Assembly: GCA_035620975.1 (NCBI GenBank)
Contig: DASPFV010000193.1
Location: forward strand, 1-64,000
DNA: 64,000 nucleotides
Direction: 5' to 3'
From: DASPFV01 sp035620975
GTDB taxonomy: Bacteria; Acidobacteriota; Vicinamibacteria; Vicinamibacterales; 2-12-FULL-66-21
A program made the translations under genes and the position numbers. Positions 51,723 to 60,777 of the stretch are shown in pieces (position 1 is the first letter of the stretch; each line of letters starts with the position of its first letter). The notes below the pieces were generated by a model. The model saw only the letters and a program-made list of their open reading frames with translations, was not told the origin of the DNA and searched no databases.

Positions 51723-54434
51723 TCACCGGTCGAGCTCTGCGAGCGCGCCGGCATCCTGGTTGGCTTCGACCCGCCGCACCGTTCCGCTCACCGCGAGAGT
51801 CCGCTCGACCACGCGCTCGGTCACCGGGATCACCTCGCTCTCGGTCCTGCCGTCGACATACGTGATGGTGACCATCACCGGCACTGGCAGCACGTCCCGG
51901 CGGTGCTCGAACCGGATGAAGACGGAATCGGGCTGCGGCCTTGCCCACGTGAACTTCAGGTGCGGAATCGAGGAGCCGTACACCCAGGCTTCGAAGAAAT
52001 GCTCCAGATCGTGCTGGCTGGCCGCTTCCATCGCCAGACGGAAGTCGTTCGAGCCGGCCTTCCGGAACCGCCAGTCCGCGTAGAACCGCCGCATGCCCGC
52101 GAAGAACGCCTCGTCGCCGACGGTGCGCCGGAGCATGTGCAGCACCATGGCCGCCTTGTTGTAGATGAGCGCGCGGAACACCCGGCTCTGGCCGCGGATG
52201 TGCCCCAGACGGTAGCCGAGGTGGATCGGGCCCTGATCCGACTCCTGGATCGCCCATCGCCGCATCTGCTTCAGCACACCGAGCAGCACGCCTGGCCCCC
52301 GCTCCCGCTCCGCATAGAGCGCGGCGAAGTACTGCGCGAAGCCCTCGCTGATCCACTGCTCGTGGTAGTTCTTCCACCCGACGGCCTGCCCCCACCACTG
52401 GTGCGCCACTTCGTGGGCGAGGAAGAAGGTCGGGTAGTTGTCGAACGCCACCGGATCGTTCCGCCAGTACGCTGGCGACGCCAGCACCGTCTGATTGAGG
52501 ACCGCAAAGTACGCCGGACTGTGGCCGCCGGGCAACTCGCTCTCGGTCACCGCGAGCGTGAAAGAAGGATAGGGCGCCTCGCCGACGATCGAGGCATAGA
52601 ACTCGATGATGTCGGCGGCCCGCCGGCCGAACTCCCGCGCGCGTCCGGTCTGGCGGGGATTCGCCTGGACCACGAGCTCGACGGATTCCCCCGTGCGGGT
52701 CTGGCCATCGCCGGCGGCCGGACCGTGGAGGTCGTCCGAGGTTCGGCCGCGCGCGGCGGCGCCGAGCACCGGGTCCGACGCCGGCACATTGAGTCGCGCC
52801 GTCGTCACAGCGGACAGGCGGCTCACGATGCAGCTGAGATAACGCGCCGGCCGGTCCGTCGTGAACACGAACACGCGCGGCGGACGGGTGCGCGGATCGA
52901 CCGGCCCCGGGGCAGGCGACGGTTCGCCGGTAGGGACTCCGCTCGCCACGACATCGTACTCGGCCGGCACGGTGATCCGCATCCGCGCCGTGGCGTAGTC
53001 GGTCACCGTGGATTGTGGATACCAGTACGATCGATTGCTGTAGATGAATCGCGGCTCGAGCGGTATCACCAGCTGCTCGCGCTCCGTGACCTGAATCGCT
53101 TCGCGGTCCACGTCCTGCGGTTCGATCCTCCCCGCGTACACGACCAGCAGCCGGATCTCGGTATGGCGGGGCACCGTGCCGGGCAGGTTCACGATGACGC
53201 TGTTCTGCCCGATGATCCGCAGATGCAGCAGCCGGCCGTATTCCGGTGAGTAGACCCCGCGCACGGCCAGCGTCTCCGCCAGCCTCATCGTCAGGGTGGT
53301 CAGCGCGGGCGCGCGCACCATCAGCGTGATGCGGGCGTTGCCGCTGATCCAGTGCCGTTCAGGCGCGAACTCCGCCTCGAGGTCGTAGTCGGTGATGTCG
53401 TAGTCGACGAGGTCGTCTTCGCTGTAGAACCGCCCGCGCGCGGCGAGCTTGTCGGCCGAGGCATAGATGGAGATGTTGCGCCGCCGGCGGCGGTCGAACA
53501 CGGAGATGTCCTCGGCGTCGCTCCAGGCCCGGGCGTACGTCAGGCTCCCGTGCCTGCGCGTGCGGATTTCCGCGATGAGGTCCCCCACGCTCGGGAGGAG
53601 CGACCACCGGTCGCGGCTGAGATCCGTGAGATCCACGTGCAAGGTCTCTGCGACGTACGTCTCGAATACGTCCTGCGCACGATTGACGTCGCGGCGGGAA
53701 ACGGTGGGCCGCGGCACGAGTGCCCCGGCGTGGAACTGCGCCGGGAACTCGGAGGGACGGATGCGGATGAACGCCGCGTCGAACTCGGCGTCCAGCTCGT
53801 CGCGTCCCGAGAAGATCCGGACCTGCGTCCGTTCGGCCGGATCGGGCGGTGTGAAGCGCATGCGGCCGCGCCCGAGCAGGACGACGGCCGTGGGACCGTC
53901 CTGAACCTCGGCGACGAATGCGCTGCCCGACGGAATCTGAATGGACAGATCCGGCGCGGTGAGCTCGAGGTTGCGGATTTCGTACTGTCTGGTCGCGTCG
54001 AGCGAGAGCCGGTAGAGCCCGCTGATGAGCGTCAGGCGCTCCAGCGCCGCGATGCGCCAGTGCGCGCCTGCGTCGGAGGCGGGCGCGGACGCACCGAGCG
54101 CGAGCAGATCGAGCCGCCACGTGGACACGCGCGCCTCGTCGCCATGCTCGACGAACACCTCGAGCAGGAGGCGCTGCCCCCCGCCATCGATCGGCGTGCG
54201 GTCCCGCTCCTTGATCACGGCACGCGCCGGCACGGGCACGAACAGCTCGGTGAAGGGCCCGAGATCGCCTGCCTCCGCGGCCGGGTGTCGCAGGCCGCGG
54301 ATACCCGCCGCGTCGCCGGCAGAGGCGAGCTGCTCCAGCCGCACGACGAACAGCTCGACGTCGTCGGGCGCGCGCTGGGCGATCGCCGGGCTGGCCAGGG
54401 CCAGCGCGAGCGCCAGGAGCAGCGGGCGCGTCAT
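51723..54434 (-). CDS. Secreted M1-family metallopeptidase
   Basis: Zinc aminopeptidase-like enzyme. The 903-residue product has a signal peptide (RPLLLALALALASPAIA), an N-terminal region of about 330 residues not typical of M1 enzymes, an M1 beta domain, and the catalytic HEVAH-x18-E motif near residue 670 (LAHEVAHQWWGQAV then HEQWISEGFAQYF). The C-terminal domain has a beta-strand repeat. A minus-strand TAATAT lies 9 bases before the ATG, so the message may be leaderless. The substrate is not known. Confidence 0.9.
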   Translation of the reverse strand: MTRPLLLALALALASPAIAQRAPDDVELFVVRLEQLASAGDAAGIRGLRHPAAEAGDLGPFTELFVPVPARAVIKERDRTPIDGGGQRLLLEVFVEHGDEARVSTWRLDLLALGASAPASDAGAHWRIAALERLTLISGLYRLSLDATRQYEIRNLELTAPDLSIQIPSGSAFVAEVQDGPTAVVLLGRGRMRFTPPDPAERTQVRIFSGRDELDAEFDAAFIRIRPSEFPAQFHAGALVPRPTVSRRDVNRAQDVFETYVAETLHVDLTDLSRDRWSLLPSVGDLIAEIRTRRHGSLTYARAWSDAEDISVFDRRRRRNISIYASADKLAARGRFYSEDDLVDYDITDYDLEAEFAPERHWISGNARITLMVRAPALTTLTMRLAETLAVRGVYSPEYGRLLHLRIIGQNSVIVNLPGTVPRHTEIRLLVVYAGRIEPQDVDREAIQVTEREQLVIPLEPRFIYSNRSYWYPQSTVTDYATARMRITVPAEYDVVASGVPTGEPSPAPGPVDPRTRPPRVFVFTTDRPARYLSCIVSRLSAVTTARLNVPASDPVLGAAARGRTSDDLHGPAAGDGQTRTGESVELVVQANPRQTGRAREFGRRAADIIEFYASIVGEAPYPSFTLAVTESELPGGHSPAYFAVLNQTVLASPAYWRNDPVAFDNYPTFFLAHEVAHQWWGQAVGWKNYHEQWISEGFAQYFAALYAERERGPGVLLGVLKQMRRWAIQESDQGPIHLGYRLGHIRGQSRVFRALIYNKAAMVLHMLRRTVGDEAFFAGMRRFYADWRFRKAGSNDFRLAMEAASQHDLEHFFEAWVYGSSIPHLKFTWARPQPDSVFIRFEHRRDVLPVPVMVTITYVDGRTESEVIPVTERVVERTLAVSGTVRRVEANQDAGALAELDR

Positions 54435-54514
54435 GATGGTTCCATATTAACCGGTCACACCAGAGCGCCGCCGCTCCAGGCGGCTCAGTTGTGCAGGGCT
54501 GCGGACGCCCCGAA

Positions 54515-55684
54515 TCAGCCCCGTTTCAGGATCAGAATGGTGAGATCGTCGAGCAGGCGCGAGCGCTGCGCATGGGCTTCGACGGCGGTCAGCACGTGCG
54601 TGCTGATGCCGGCAGGCGAATCGGCGACGTGCCGCTCGAGAACGGCCTCCAGGCCCCACTCCTCCATCGGCCTGCCTTCGGGGTCCTCGGCTTCCGTGAT
54701 GCCGTCGCTGTAGAGGACCAGCATCTCTCCGGACTCGATGGTCGTGGCCGCCGAGCCGAAGGTCGCGTGCTCGAACATGCCGAGCGCGACGCCGGTCCCC
54801 ATGAGACGCTCGAATCGTCCGCCGGACCGGCGGAGCAAAGGTGGGTTCTGGCCGGCGTTGACGTAGATCAGCTCGCCGGTCGCCGGCTGATAGACGGCGT
54901 AGAAGAAGGTGATGAAGCGGGAGGCCGGGCTGTGCCTGGAGATCTGCACGTTGAGACGCTCGACCAGCGCCTGCGGCTCGAGCCGCTCTTCCACCAGCGT
55001 GCGCAGCACGGCCAGGAGCAGCGCCATCAGCAGCGCCGCCGGACTGCCCTTGCCTGCCACGTCGCCGAGCGCCATCACGACGCTGCCGTCGGGCATCGGA
55101 AGCACGTCGTAGAAGTCCCCGCCGACCGTGTTGGCGGGCCGCGTGACGCCGCAGATCTGGATATCGGCCACGGTGTAGGTTCCGCGCGGGAGCATGGCGA
55201 GCTGGATCTCACGCGCGATCTCGAGCTCCCCCTTCAGCGAGAGCCGGTCCGCGACCTCGAGCAGCACGAGCAGGTTGACCAGCAGCAGGCTGAGAATCAG
55301 CGCGAGCGTCCCCTGCGCCCAGACCGGCAGCAGCAGCGCGATCTGGAGAAAGGGGATCCCGAACGGCACGTTCACCAGCTCGAAGCCGCGGAACAGCTGG
55401 ACCACGCCGACCAGCGCAATCACGAGCGATCCGATGTACAGCGCGCGGCGCGCCGGCGGCAGCCGCAGTGTGAAGGCGACGAACACCTGGCGGGCGCGGA
55501 GCGGAAGCGCCTTCCACCAGGGCATCGACGCGAACTGATCGGTGTCGAGTCCGCGGGCGAAGAACGCGTACGCGTCGCGGGTGTCGTGCGTGAAGAGGCG
55601 CTGCAGGTCCTCGCGGGACAGATCGCGCGTATACGTGTCGAACCATTCGCGCGCCCGGTCGGCCGGGGGATTGGTATATGCCAC
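54515..55684 (-). CDS. Membrane SpoIIE-type protein phosphatase
   Basis: PP2C-like phosphatase with an N-terminal membrane region. The 389-residue product has about two or three hydrophobic segments at 82-145, a short coiled linker (ELEIAREIQLAMLP), and a SpoIIE domain with NTVGGDFYDVLPM, LGDVAGKGSPAALLMALL and LYSDGITEAEDPEGRPM. The linker-plus-domain layout matches RsbU-type regulators. A GTG at 55684 is the start. It is one of three PP2C-fold genes in the window; partners were not found. Confidence 0.9.
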   Translation of the reverse strand: MAYTNPPADRAREWFDTYTRDLSREDLQRLFTHDTRDAYAFFARGLDTDQFASMPWWKALPLRARQVFVAFTLRLPPARRALYIGSLVIALVGVVQLFRGFELVNVPFGIPFLQIALLLPVWAQGTLALILSLLLVNLLVLLEVADRLSLKGELEIAREIQLAMLPRGTYTVADIQICGVTRPANTVGGDFYDVLPMPDGSVVMALGDVAGKGSPAALLMALLLAVLRTLVEERLEPQALVERLNVQISRHSPASRFITFFYAVYQPATGELIYVNAGQNPPLLRRSGGRFERLMGTGVALGMFEHATFGSAATTIESGEMLVLYSDGITEAEDPEGRPMEEWGLEAVLERHVADSPAGISTHVLTAVEAHAQRSRLLDDLTILILKRG

Positions 55685-55759
55685 GGTCGGAGTGGCACGC
55701 GCCGCCCGCGTGCCCAGATCAGGAGCGACGACGCGCGCGCCGAAAAGGTTCCGTCAGGC

Positions 55760-56797
55760 CTACGCCGGCTCGTCCGTCGCCGTCAGCTCGTTGAAGACGA
55801 CCTGGACGATCGCCGCCGTCGGCACCGCCAGGATCGCGCCGACGATCCCCAGCAGGTTGCCGCCGAGGAGGAGCGCGACGATGACGGTGACGGCGCTCAC
55901 GCCGACCTGGCGGGACATGATCTTCGGCACCAGCAGGTGATTCTCGACCTGCTGCTGAACGATGAAGAAGACGAGCACCAGCAGCGCCGTCTTCCACGAG
56001 ACCGTCGCGGCGACCGCGATCGCCGGAATCGCAGCGAGGATCGGCCCGACCACGGGGATGAGCTCGCCAATCCCCGCAATCAGCGCCAGCACATAGTAGA
56101 AGGGCACGCCCATGACCCAGAGCGCGATCCAGCTCGTGACGCCGATGATGCTGGCGAGCAGCAGCTGTCCGCCGAGCCACGCGCTGACCTTCTCGGTGAT
56201 GTGGCCGCTCGCCACCGACGCGCGTGCGCGGCGGTCCGCGGGGAACAGACGCAGCAGCGCGCGCCGCAGCTCGTCGGCCTCCACCAGCAGATAGAACGTG
56301 ACGATCAGGATCGTGACAAAGCCGAAAATCCCGCCCACGAATCCGACGATCGTCCCGAAGACCGTGCCGAACGCATCGGCGCTGTCCCGCACGGGCGCCC
56401 GCTGGAAGGCTTCGCGCACGCTGAGCGGGTGATCGAGCAGCCCCTGCGAGACGAGGAACGCCTGCGCCCGGTCGAACATCTCCGGGAGCTCGGCGGCGAG
56501 CTCGCGACCCTGCTCGACGAGCGGCGGCACGATCACGAATCCCACGCCGACGACCGCGCCGATGATGACCAGGTACAGGAGAAGGATGGCCAGCCACCGT
56601 GGGAAGCGCCGCGAGCCGATCGGCAGCACGGACTGCCGTTCAATCAGACGGACGATCGGGCTGAACCCGACCGCCAGCAGCCCGCTGATATAGAGGAGCA
56701 ACAGTACCCGGCGTGCCTGGTACGCCGCCCAGAGCACGACGACGGCGAACGCCGTCATCCAGATCGCATAGAGGATGAGCGATTTCGAGCCGCGCAT
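55760..56797 (-). CDS. AI-2E family transporter
   Basis: Inner-membrane protein of the AI-2E/PerM family with unknown or varied substrates. The product from the ATG at 56797 is 345 residues, with about eight membrane helices and the family segments SLLxxF-like VTILIVTFYLLVEADELRRAL and AGIGELIPVVGPILAAIPA near 245. A GTG at 56824 would add nine residues. The last part is hydrophobic with GNLLGIVGAILAVPTAAIVQVV, the usual end. Confidence 0.88.
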   Translation of the reverse strand: MRGSKSLILYAIWMTAFAVVVLWAAYQARRVLLLLYISGLLAVGFSPIVRLIERQSVLPIGSRRFPRWLAILLLYLVIIGAVVGVGFVIVPPLVEQGRELAAELPEMFDRAQAFLVSQGLLDHPLSVREAFQRAPVRDSADAFGTVFGTIVGFVGGIFGFVTILIVTFYLLVEADELRRALLRLFPADRRARASVASGHITEKVSAWLGGQLLLASIIGVTSWIALWVMGVPFYYVLALIAGIGELIPVVGPILAAIPAIAVAATVSWKTALLVLVFFIVQQQVENHLLVPKIMSRQVGVSAVTVIVALLLGGNLLGIVGAILAVPTAAIVQVVFNELTATDEPA

Positions 56798-56909
56798 CGT
56801 CACCGCGGGGCTCCCCCCGGGCACCGGCGCGCGCGCCCGCCGGCCGTGCGGACGTCACCGGGCGGTGGATACGCAGGTGCGCTCATGTGGCGCGCAACAG
56901 GGGCACGGC

Positions 56910-58124
56910 TCAGCCGCGCGCCAGGAACTCGCCGGTGAAGGCTGCCATCTCGTCGTAGATCGTCGAGAGCTCCGCGGGGGAGGCCAGGAAGACGACGCGG
57001 AAGAAGCCGTCCGCCGGCTGCGTGCCGAACCCGGATCCATACACGCAGAGAATGCCCGTGGCCCGCAACAGGCCGAGCACGTAGTCCTCGTCGGTCCGGC
57101 CGGCCGGGAGCTCCACGCGCGGCATGGCATAGAACGCGGCCGTCGGCGCTACGACGTGCATCCCGTCGATCGCGTTGAGCCGCCGGGTGGTCAGCTCCGC
57201 ACGCTCCCGCAGCGCGCCCCGGAAACTGGCTTGATGCGAGCGGTCGCCGGTGAGCGCGGCCACGATCGCGTACTCCATCGGGCCCGTTGAGCACAGCCGG
57301 CCGTCGGCCAGTTTCCGGATTCCGCCGAGCACCTCGTCGAGCCGTTCGGTGCGGCCCACCGCCAGCCAGCCGGCGCGCCAGCCCGGCGCCAGGTACGCTT
57401 TCGAGAGCGACGAGAAGCTGATAATCGGAGCATCCGGATTGAGAGCCGCCAGCGCCGGCACGGGGCCTTCGAACGCGAGATCGGCGTAGACCTCGTCGGC
57501 CAGGAGCGGCAGGTTGTGCCGCTCGGCGAGATCGATCAACGCGCCGCGCACGTCGGCCGGGTAGCTCGCACCTGTCGGGTTGTTGGGATCGATCACGACG
57601 AGGGCGCGTGTGGCCGGCGAGACGAGGCTGCGTACGTGCTCCACGTCGGGCGCCCAGGCCCTGGCGGGATCCGTGCGATAGAACACCGGCCGGGCCCCGA
57701 TCTTCGCAAGGACGGCCGTGTACAGCGGATACGTCGGCACCGGCACGAGGACCTCGTCGCCGGCTTCGGCGAGCGTGGTCAGCGCCAGCTCGATGCCTTC
57801 CGAGGTGCCCGACGTGATCACCACGCGATCCGCGGTCACCGGCATGCCCCGACCCACGCACTCGGCGGCGACCGCGTCCCGCGCTGGCGCGATCCCCACG
57901 GACGGCGCGTACCCGTTGTGACCGTCGCGCATCGCGCGCTCGACTGCCTCGATCATGTGGGGCGGGGTCTGGAACCCGAAGGTGATGGGATCACCGATGT
58001 TCAGATACCGCACCGGCCGGCCTGCCGCCTCAACCTTTCTGGCCTCCGTCACGATATTCCGGATTGCGTACACGAAACCGCTGAGGCGGCGCGCCACCGG
58101 AATGACGGACGTCGTACGGGCCAT
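56910..58124 (-). CDS. Class I/II PLP-dependent aminotransferase
   Basis: Fold-type I aminotransferase. The 404-residue product has the N-terminal LNIGDPITFGFQTPPHMI, the substrate loop TSGTSEGIELAL near 105, the DPNNPTGASYP motif near 180, and the PLP lysine in FSSLSKAYLAPGWRAGWL near 240. It resembles alanine/aspartate-type AlaA/AlaC enzymes. The ATG at 58124 begins the homologous region; longer upstream frame is GC-rich filler. A -10-like TAAGAT lies 8 bases before the ATG. Confidence 0.9.
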   Translation of the reverse strand: MARTTSVIPVARRLSGFVYAIRNIVTEARKVEAAGRPVRYLNIGDPITFGFQTPPHMIEAVERAMRDGHNGYAPSVGIAPARDAVAAECVGRGMPVTADRVVITSGTSEGIELALTTLAEAGDEVLVPVPTYPLYTAVLAKIGARPVFYRTDPARAWAPDVEHVRSLVSPATRALVVIDPNNPTGASYPADVRGALIDLAERHNLPLLADEVYADLAFEGPVPALAALNPDAPIISFSSLSKAYLAPGWRAGWLAVGRTERLDEVLGGIRKLADGRLCSTGPMEYAIVAALTGDRSHQASFRGALRERAELTTRRLNAIDGMHVVAPTAAFYAMPRVELPAGRTDEDYVLGLLRATGILCVYGSGFGTQPADGFFRVVFLASPAELSTIYDEMAAFTGEFLARG

Positions 58125-58523
58125 CGGCGAGGATCTTACCGCGAATTCAGGACCGGCCGGGCACGGCGCTGGCAGGCTGACCTCATATGGGAGGTGGCTG
58201 TCGCAGGCCCGACGGGGCCCGGGGCGGACCGTTCCGCGGCAAAAACGGCGGCACACGGGCTGCCTGTGCGGTAACCTCAAGAAAGCTAGCAGGATATGCT
58301 CGTTTCAGATCTGTAAGGTCGAGGAAAAATGGCGCATCGGCTGATCCGATCTCGAGACGTGGCCGTGCCGCGGTAGAAACGACAGGCGGAGATTGGGGCG
58401 ATCGCGTAAGTTCTACGCGATTGGACGGGGTCCCGCGGGGGACGTGCCGGGTCGACAACTATGCCAAACCAATTAGTTTCAATAATTTACGGACGTGGCA
58501 GGAAGTTTGGAACGCGCTCGACC
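58125..58523. other. Intergenic region upstream of the VWFA gene
   Basis: No gene was recognised. It contains an 8-bp inverted repeat ATCGCGTA / TACGCGAT (58401-58408 and 58414-58421, 5-base spacer) and an AT-rich stretch near 58465-58492 that could hold the promoter of the VWFA gene. No -35/-10 pair with proper spacing was found. Confidence 0.5.
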
Positions 58524-59510
58524 ATGGCGGCGTGCGGGGCCCTGCGCGCAGCAGCAATCTGTCTGCTGGCGGCTGAGCTCGCCGGCGCGCAGACGGTGTC
58601 TCCTCCCGCGGAGGCGCAGTCGCCGCCCCGGTTCACGTCGTCAGTCGATCTGGTATCGGTCGCGGCGGTCGTCCGGGATCGGCGGGGTCGGTTCGTGCCT
58701 GACCTCTCCAGAGAGGACTTCGAGGTCGTGGAAGGCGGGGAGCGGCGCCCGATAGTAGGTTTCGAGTTCGAGAAGGACGGGCCGGTCCGGCTCGCCCTGC
58801 TGATCGACATCAGCGGCAGCATGCGGGTGGGCACGAAGGTCGCTGATGCCAAGCAGACGGCGCGGCACCTGCTCGGTGCCCTGCGACCGGCGGATCGGGC
58901 GGCGCTGTTCACGTTCGATACGGGGCTCGACCGGGTGCACGACTTCACAGCCGACTTCGGTGCGGTGGATCGATCCCTGGAGATCGTGCAGCCGCCGTAT
59001 GGGCAGACCTCGCTGTACGACGCGATCGCCCAGACGGCGAGGATGGTGGCGGGCAAGGATGGAAGCGGCAGCCGCGCGCAGCGATCGGCGCTGGTCGTGG
59101 TGACCGACGGCATCGATACCAAGAGCCGGCTGACCCCCGGCCAGGTGTCGGGCATAGCCAGCAACATCGACGTCCCGGTTTACATCATCGCGGTGATGTC
59201 GCCGATCGACGATCCGCGCAATGCCGATGACGACCGGGCGTCGTCAAGCGTGCTGGTCAGCAGCGCGCTCCGGGATCTGGCACGGTGGACAGGCGGAGAG
59301 CTGTTCACGTCGAGCACCCCGGCGCACGCGAGCGTCGCTGCGCGGCAGCTGATTGCGGAGATGCGAAACCAGTACTTGCTGGCGTTCGAGGCCTCGACGC
59401 GGGAAGGGTGGAGGCCGCTCGAAGTCCGTGCGCGCCATCGGGATCACGTAGTCCGCGCGCGCAGCGGCTACACGGCGGGAGGGGGCCGCACATCGCCCAG
59501 CATGAACTGA
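58524..59510 (+). CDS. Exported VWFA-domain protein (acidobacterial VWFA-related type)
   Basis: Secreted or periplasmic von Willebrand A-domain protein. From the ATG at 58524 the 328-residue product has a signal peptide (LRAAAICLLAAELAGA), an N-terminal beta domain (VRDRRGRFVPDLSREDFEVVE), and the VWFA domain with the MIDAS motif D-x-S-x-S in LLIDISGSMRVG near 95, plus VVVTDGIDTKSR. This arrangement is characteristic of VWFA-related proteins common in acidobacteria. A frame begins 63 bases earlier, but the signal peptide supports the inner ATG. Confidence 0.87.
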   Translation: MAACGALRAAAICLLAAELAGAQTVSPPAEAQSPPRFTSSVDLVSVAAVVRDRRGRFVPDLSREDFEVVEGGERRPIVGFEFEKDGPVRLALLIDISGSMRVGTKVADAKQTARHLLGALRPADRAALFTFDTGLDRVHDFTADFGAVDRSLEIVQPPYGQTSLYDAIAQTARMVAGKDGSGSRAQRSALVVVTDGIDTKSRLTPGQVSGIASNIDVPVYIIAVMSPIDDPRNADDDRASSSVLVSSALRDLARWTGGELFTSSTPAHASVAARQLIAEMRNQYLLAFEASTREGWRPLEVRARHRDHVVRARSGYTAGGGRTSPSMN

Positions 59511-59594
59511 GCCGACGATGGGCGGTGGAACGGGCGGTCGAGTCGCGCAACCGCAGCCGGCGATGAGCGCCGGATGCAGACGGGAGAGGGCATC

Positions 59595-60284
59595 ATGATG
59601 GACCGGAGAGAGCGCATGTTGAAGAAGGGACTGCTGGTGATACCCGTGCTGGCCTTGACGCTCGGCGGCACCACCGCGTGCGCCACGAAGAAGTTCGTGC
59701 GCGGCGAGGTCGCTCAGGTCAACGAGAAGGTCGAAACGCTGACGAAGACCGTCGAGGAGACACAGGAGCGCACGCGCGCCAACGAAACGCGGATTGGCGA
59801 GGTCGATCAGAAGGTCGGCGTGGCGGACCAGAAGGCAGTCGCCGCCGGCCAGCGCGCCGAGGAAGCGCGCGTGGCGGCCGAGAAGGTCAACAGCCGTGCC
59901 GAGGCTATCGAGAAGGCTTCGAAGCGGCTCGTCTACGAAGTCGTCCTGAGCGAGGACAAGGGCGGGTTCAAGTTCGGCCAGGCGGTAGTCCCCGAGGCCG
60001 CCACTGGCGAGATCGATCAGCTCGTGCAGACGCTGAAGGCGAATCCCAACGGTGCCTACATCGAGATCGAGGGTCACACCGACAACACGGGGCCGAAGGA
60101 CATCAACTACCGCCTCGGGCTCGAGCGCGCCGAGAACGTGAAGCGTTACCTGTATGAGAACCACCAGGTGCCGCTCCACAAGATCAATGTGATCAGCTAC
60201 GGCGAAGAGAAGCCCATCGCGCCCAACAACACCCGCGACGGCCGCGCGCAGAACCGTCGCGTCGTCATCAAGGTGCTCACCTAG
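59595..60284 (+). CDS. OmpA-family lipoprotein with coiled coil
   Basis: The 229-residue product has an N-terminal lipoprotein signal (LLVIPVLALTLGGTTAC), then a coiled coil of about 80 residues with Lpp-like heptads (VAQVNEKVETLTKTVEE, AVAAGQRAEEARVAAEK). The OmpA-like peptidoglycan-binding domain at about 125-229 has ANPNGAYIEIEGHTDNTG and NYRLGLERAENVKRYL. It would anchor the outer membrane to peptidoglycan. GGGAG lies 8 bases before the ATG at 59595; the -3 lipobox residue (Thr) is unusual. Confidence 0.85.
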   Translation: MMDRRERMLKKGLLVIPVLALTLGGTTACATKKFVRGEVAQVNEKVETLTKTVEETQERTRANETRIGEVDQKVGVADQKAVAAGQRAEEARVAAEKVNSRAEAIEKASKRLVYEVVLSEDKGGFKFGQAVVPEAATGEIDQLVQTLKANPNGAYIEIEGHTDNTGPKDINYRLGLERAENVKRYLYENHQVPLHKINVISYGEEKPIAPNNTRDGRAQNRRVVIKVLT

Positions 60285-60298
60285 AACGTGGGCATCTG

Positions 60299-60345
60299 TC
60301 CACCCCGCGGAACCCCGCCTCCCGTCCGGGGTTCCGCGGTGGTGG
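60299..60345 (+). terminator. Strong hairpin after the OmpA lipoprotein gene
   Basis: CCGCGGAACCCC (60305-60316) pairs perfectly with GGGGTTCCGCGG (60328-60339) around an 11-base loop. A further TCCACC/GGTGGA extension continues the stem with one bulged base. It begins 15-20 bases after the stop codon. No U tract follows, so it is either a U-independent terminator or an mRNA-stabilising hairpin. Confidence 0.65.
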
Positions 60346-60777
60346 ATCGTCTCGCGGGTGCCCGCAAACCTCTCGAAGGATCAGGGTGGTCGGAAGTCGC
60401 CCAGACGAAGAGAGTGCTCACTGCGCCGGGAGGCGGGTCCGCGAACGCGCACGATCGAAGATGCGGTGGACCGGGGGCGGATCGCTGGGGCCGTGCCGGG
60501 CTGGTCCGGTATCGGTGACCATGATCAACGTCAGCACTTTCGCAGGGTGCTTTGCGTTCCGCTCCCGGTCGACCGCATCTTACGCCTGTTAGCGTCCGCC
60601 TTCCACCTCCAAGCTTCCCGCGCCGGGAGCTAGCCTTCTGGCGTCCCGCCGGCCCCCACGGGCCGCCGACTCGCATGGCGCTCCACCCCGGGTCTGGTTC
60701 CTTCCGAACGGCAGAACAGCCAGCCGCTACTGACGAGGACCGGTCACGCCGATATCGTGAGGACGAGGTATTCCCTG
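60346..60777. other. Intergenic region upstream of the beta-barrel gene
   Basis: No gene was recognised in these 430 bases. A short stretch near 60362-60405 looks faintly like a c-di-GMP-I riboswitch but fails at key positions. A GAGG and the start of the beta-barrel gene lie at the end. Plus-strand open frames here have no protein-like composition. Confidence 0.4.

Noticed and set aside
54491..56938. 815-codon open frame on the plus strand over the SpoIIE and AI-2E genes
   Set aside because: It is antisense to two well-supported genes and made of R/H/D/Q-rich low-complexity sequence.
60362..60405. Resemblance to a c-di-GMP-I (GEMM) riboswitch before the beta-barrel gene
   Set aside because: GCAAACC and a following GAAGG are present, but the conserved GGGACGCAAAGCC segment is not, and no consistent stems form by eye. 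A covariance-model search would settle it.
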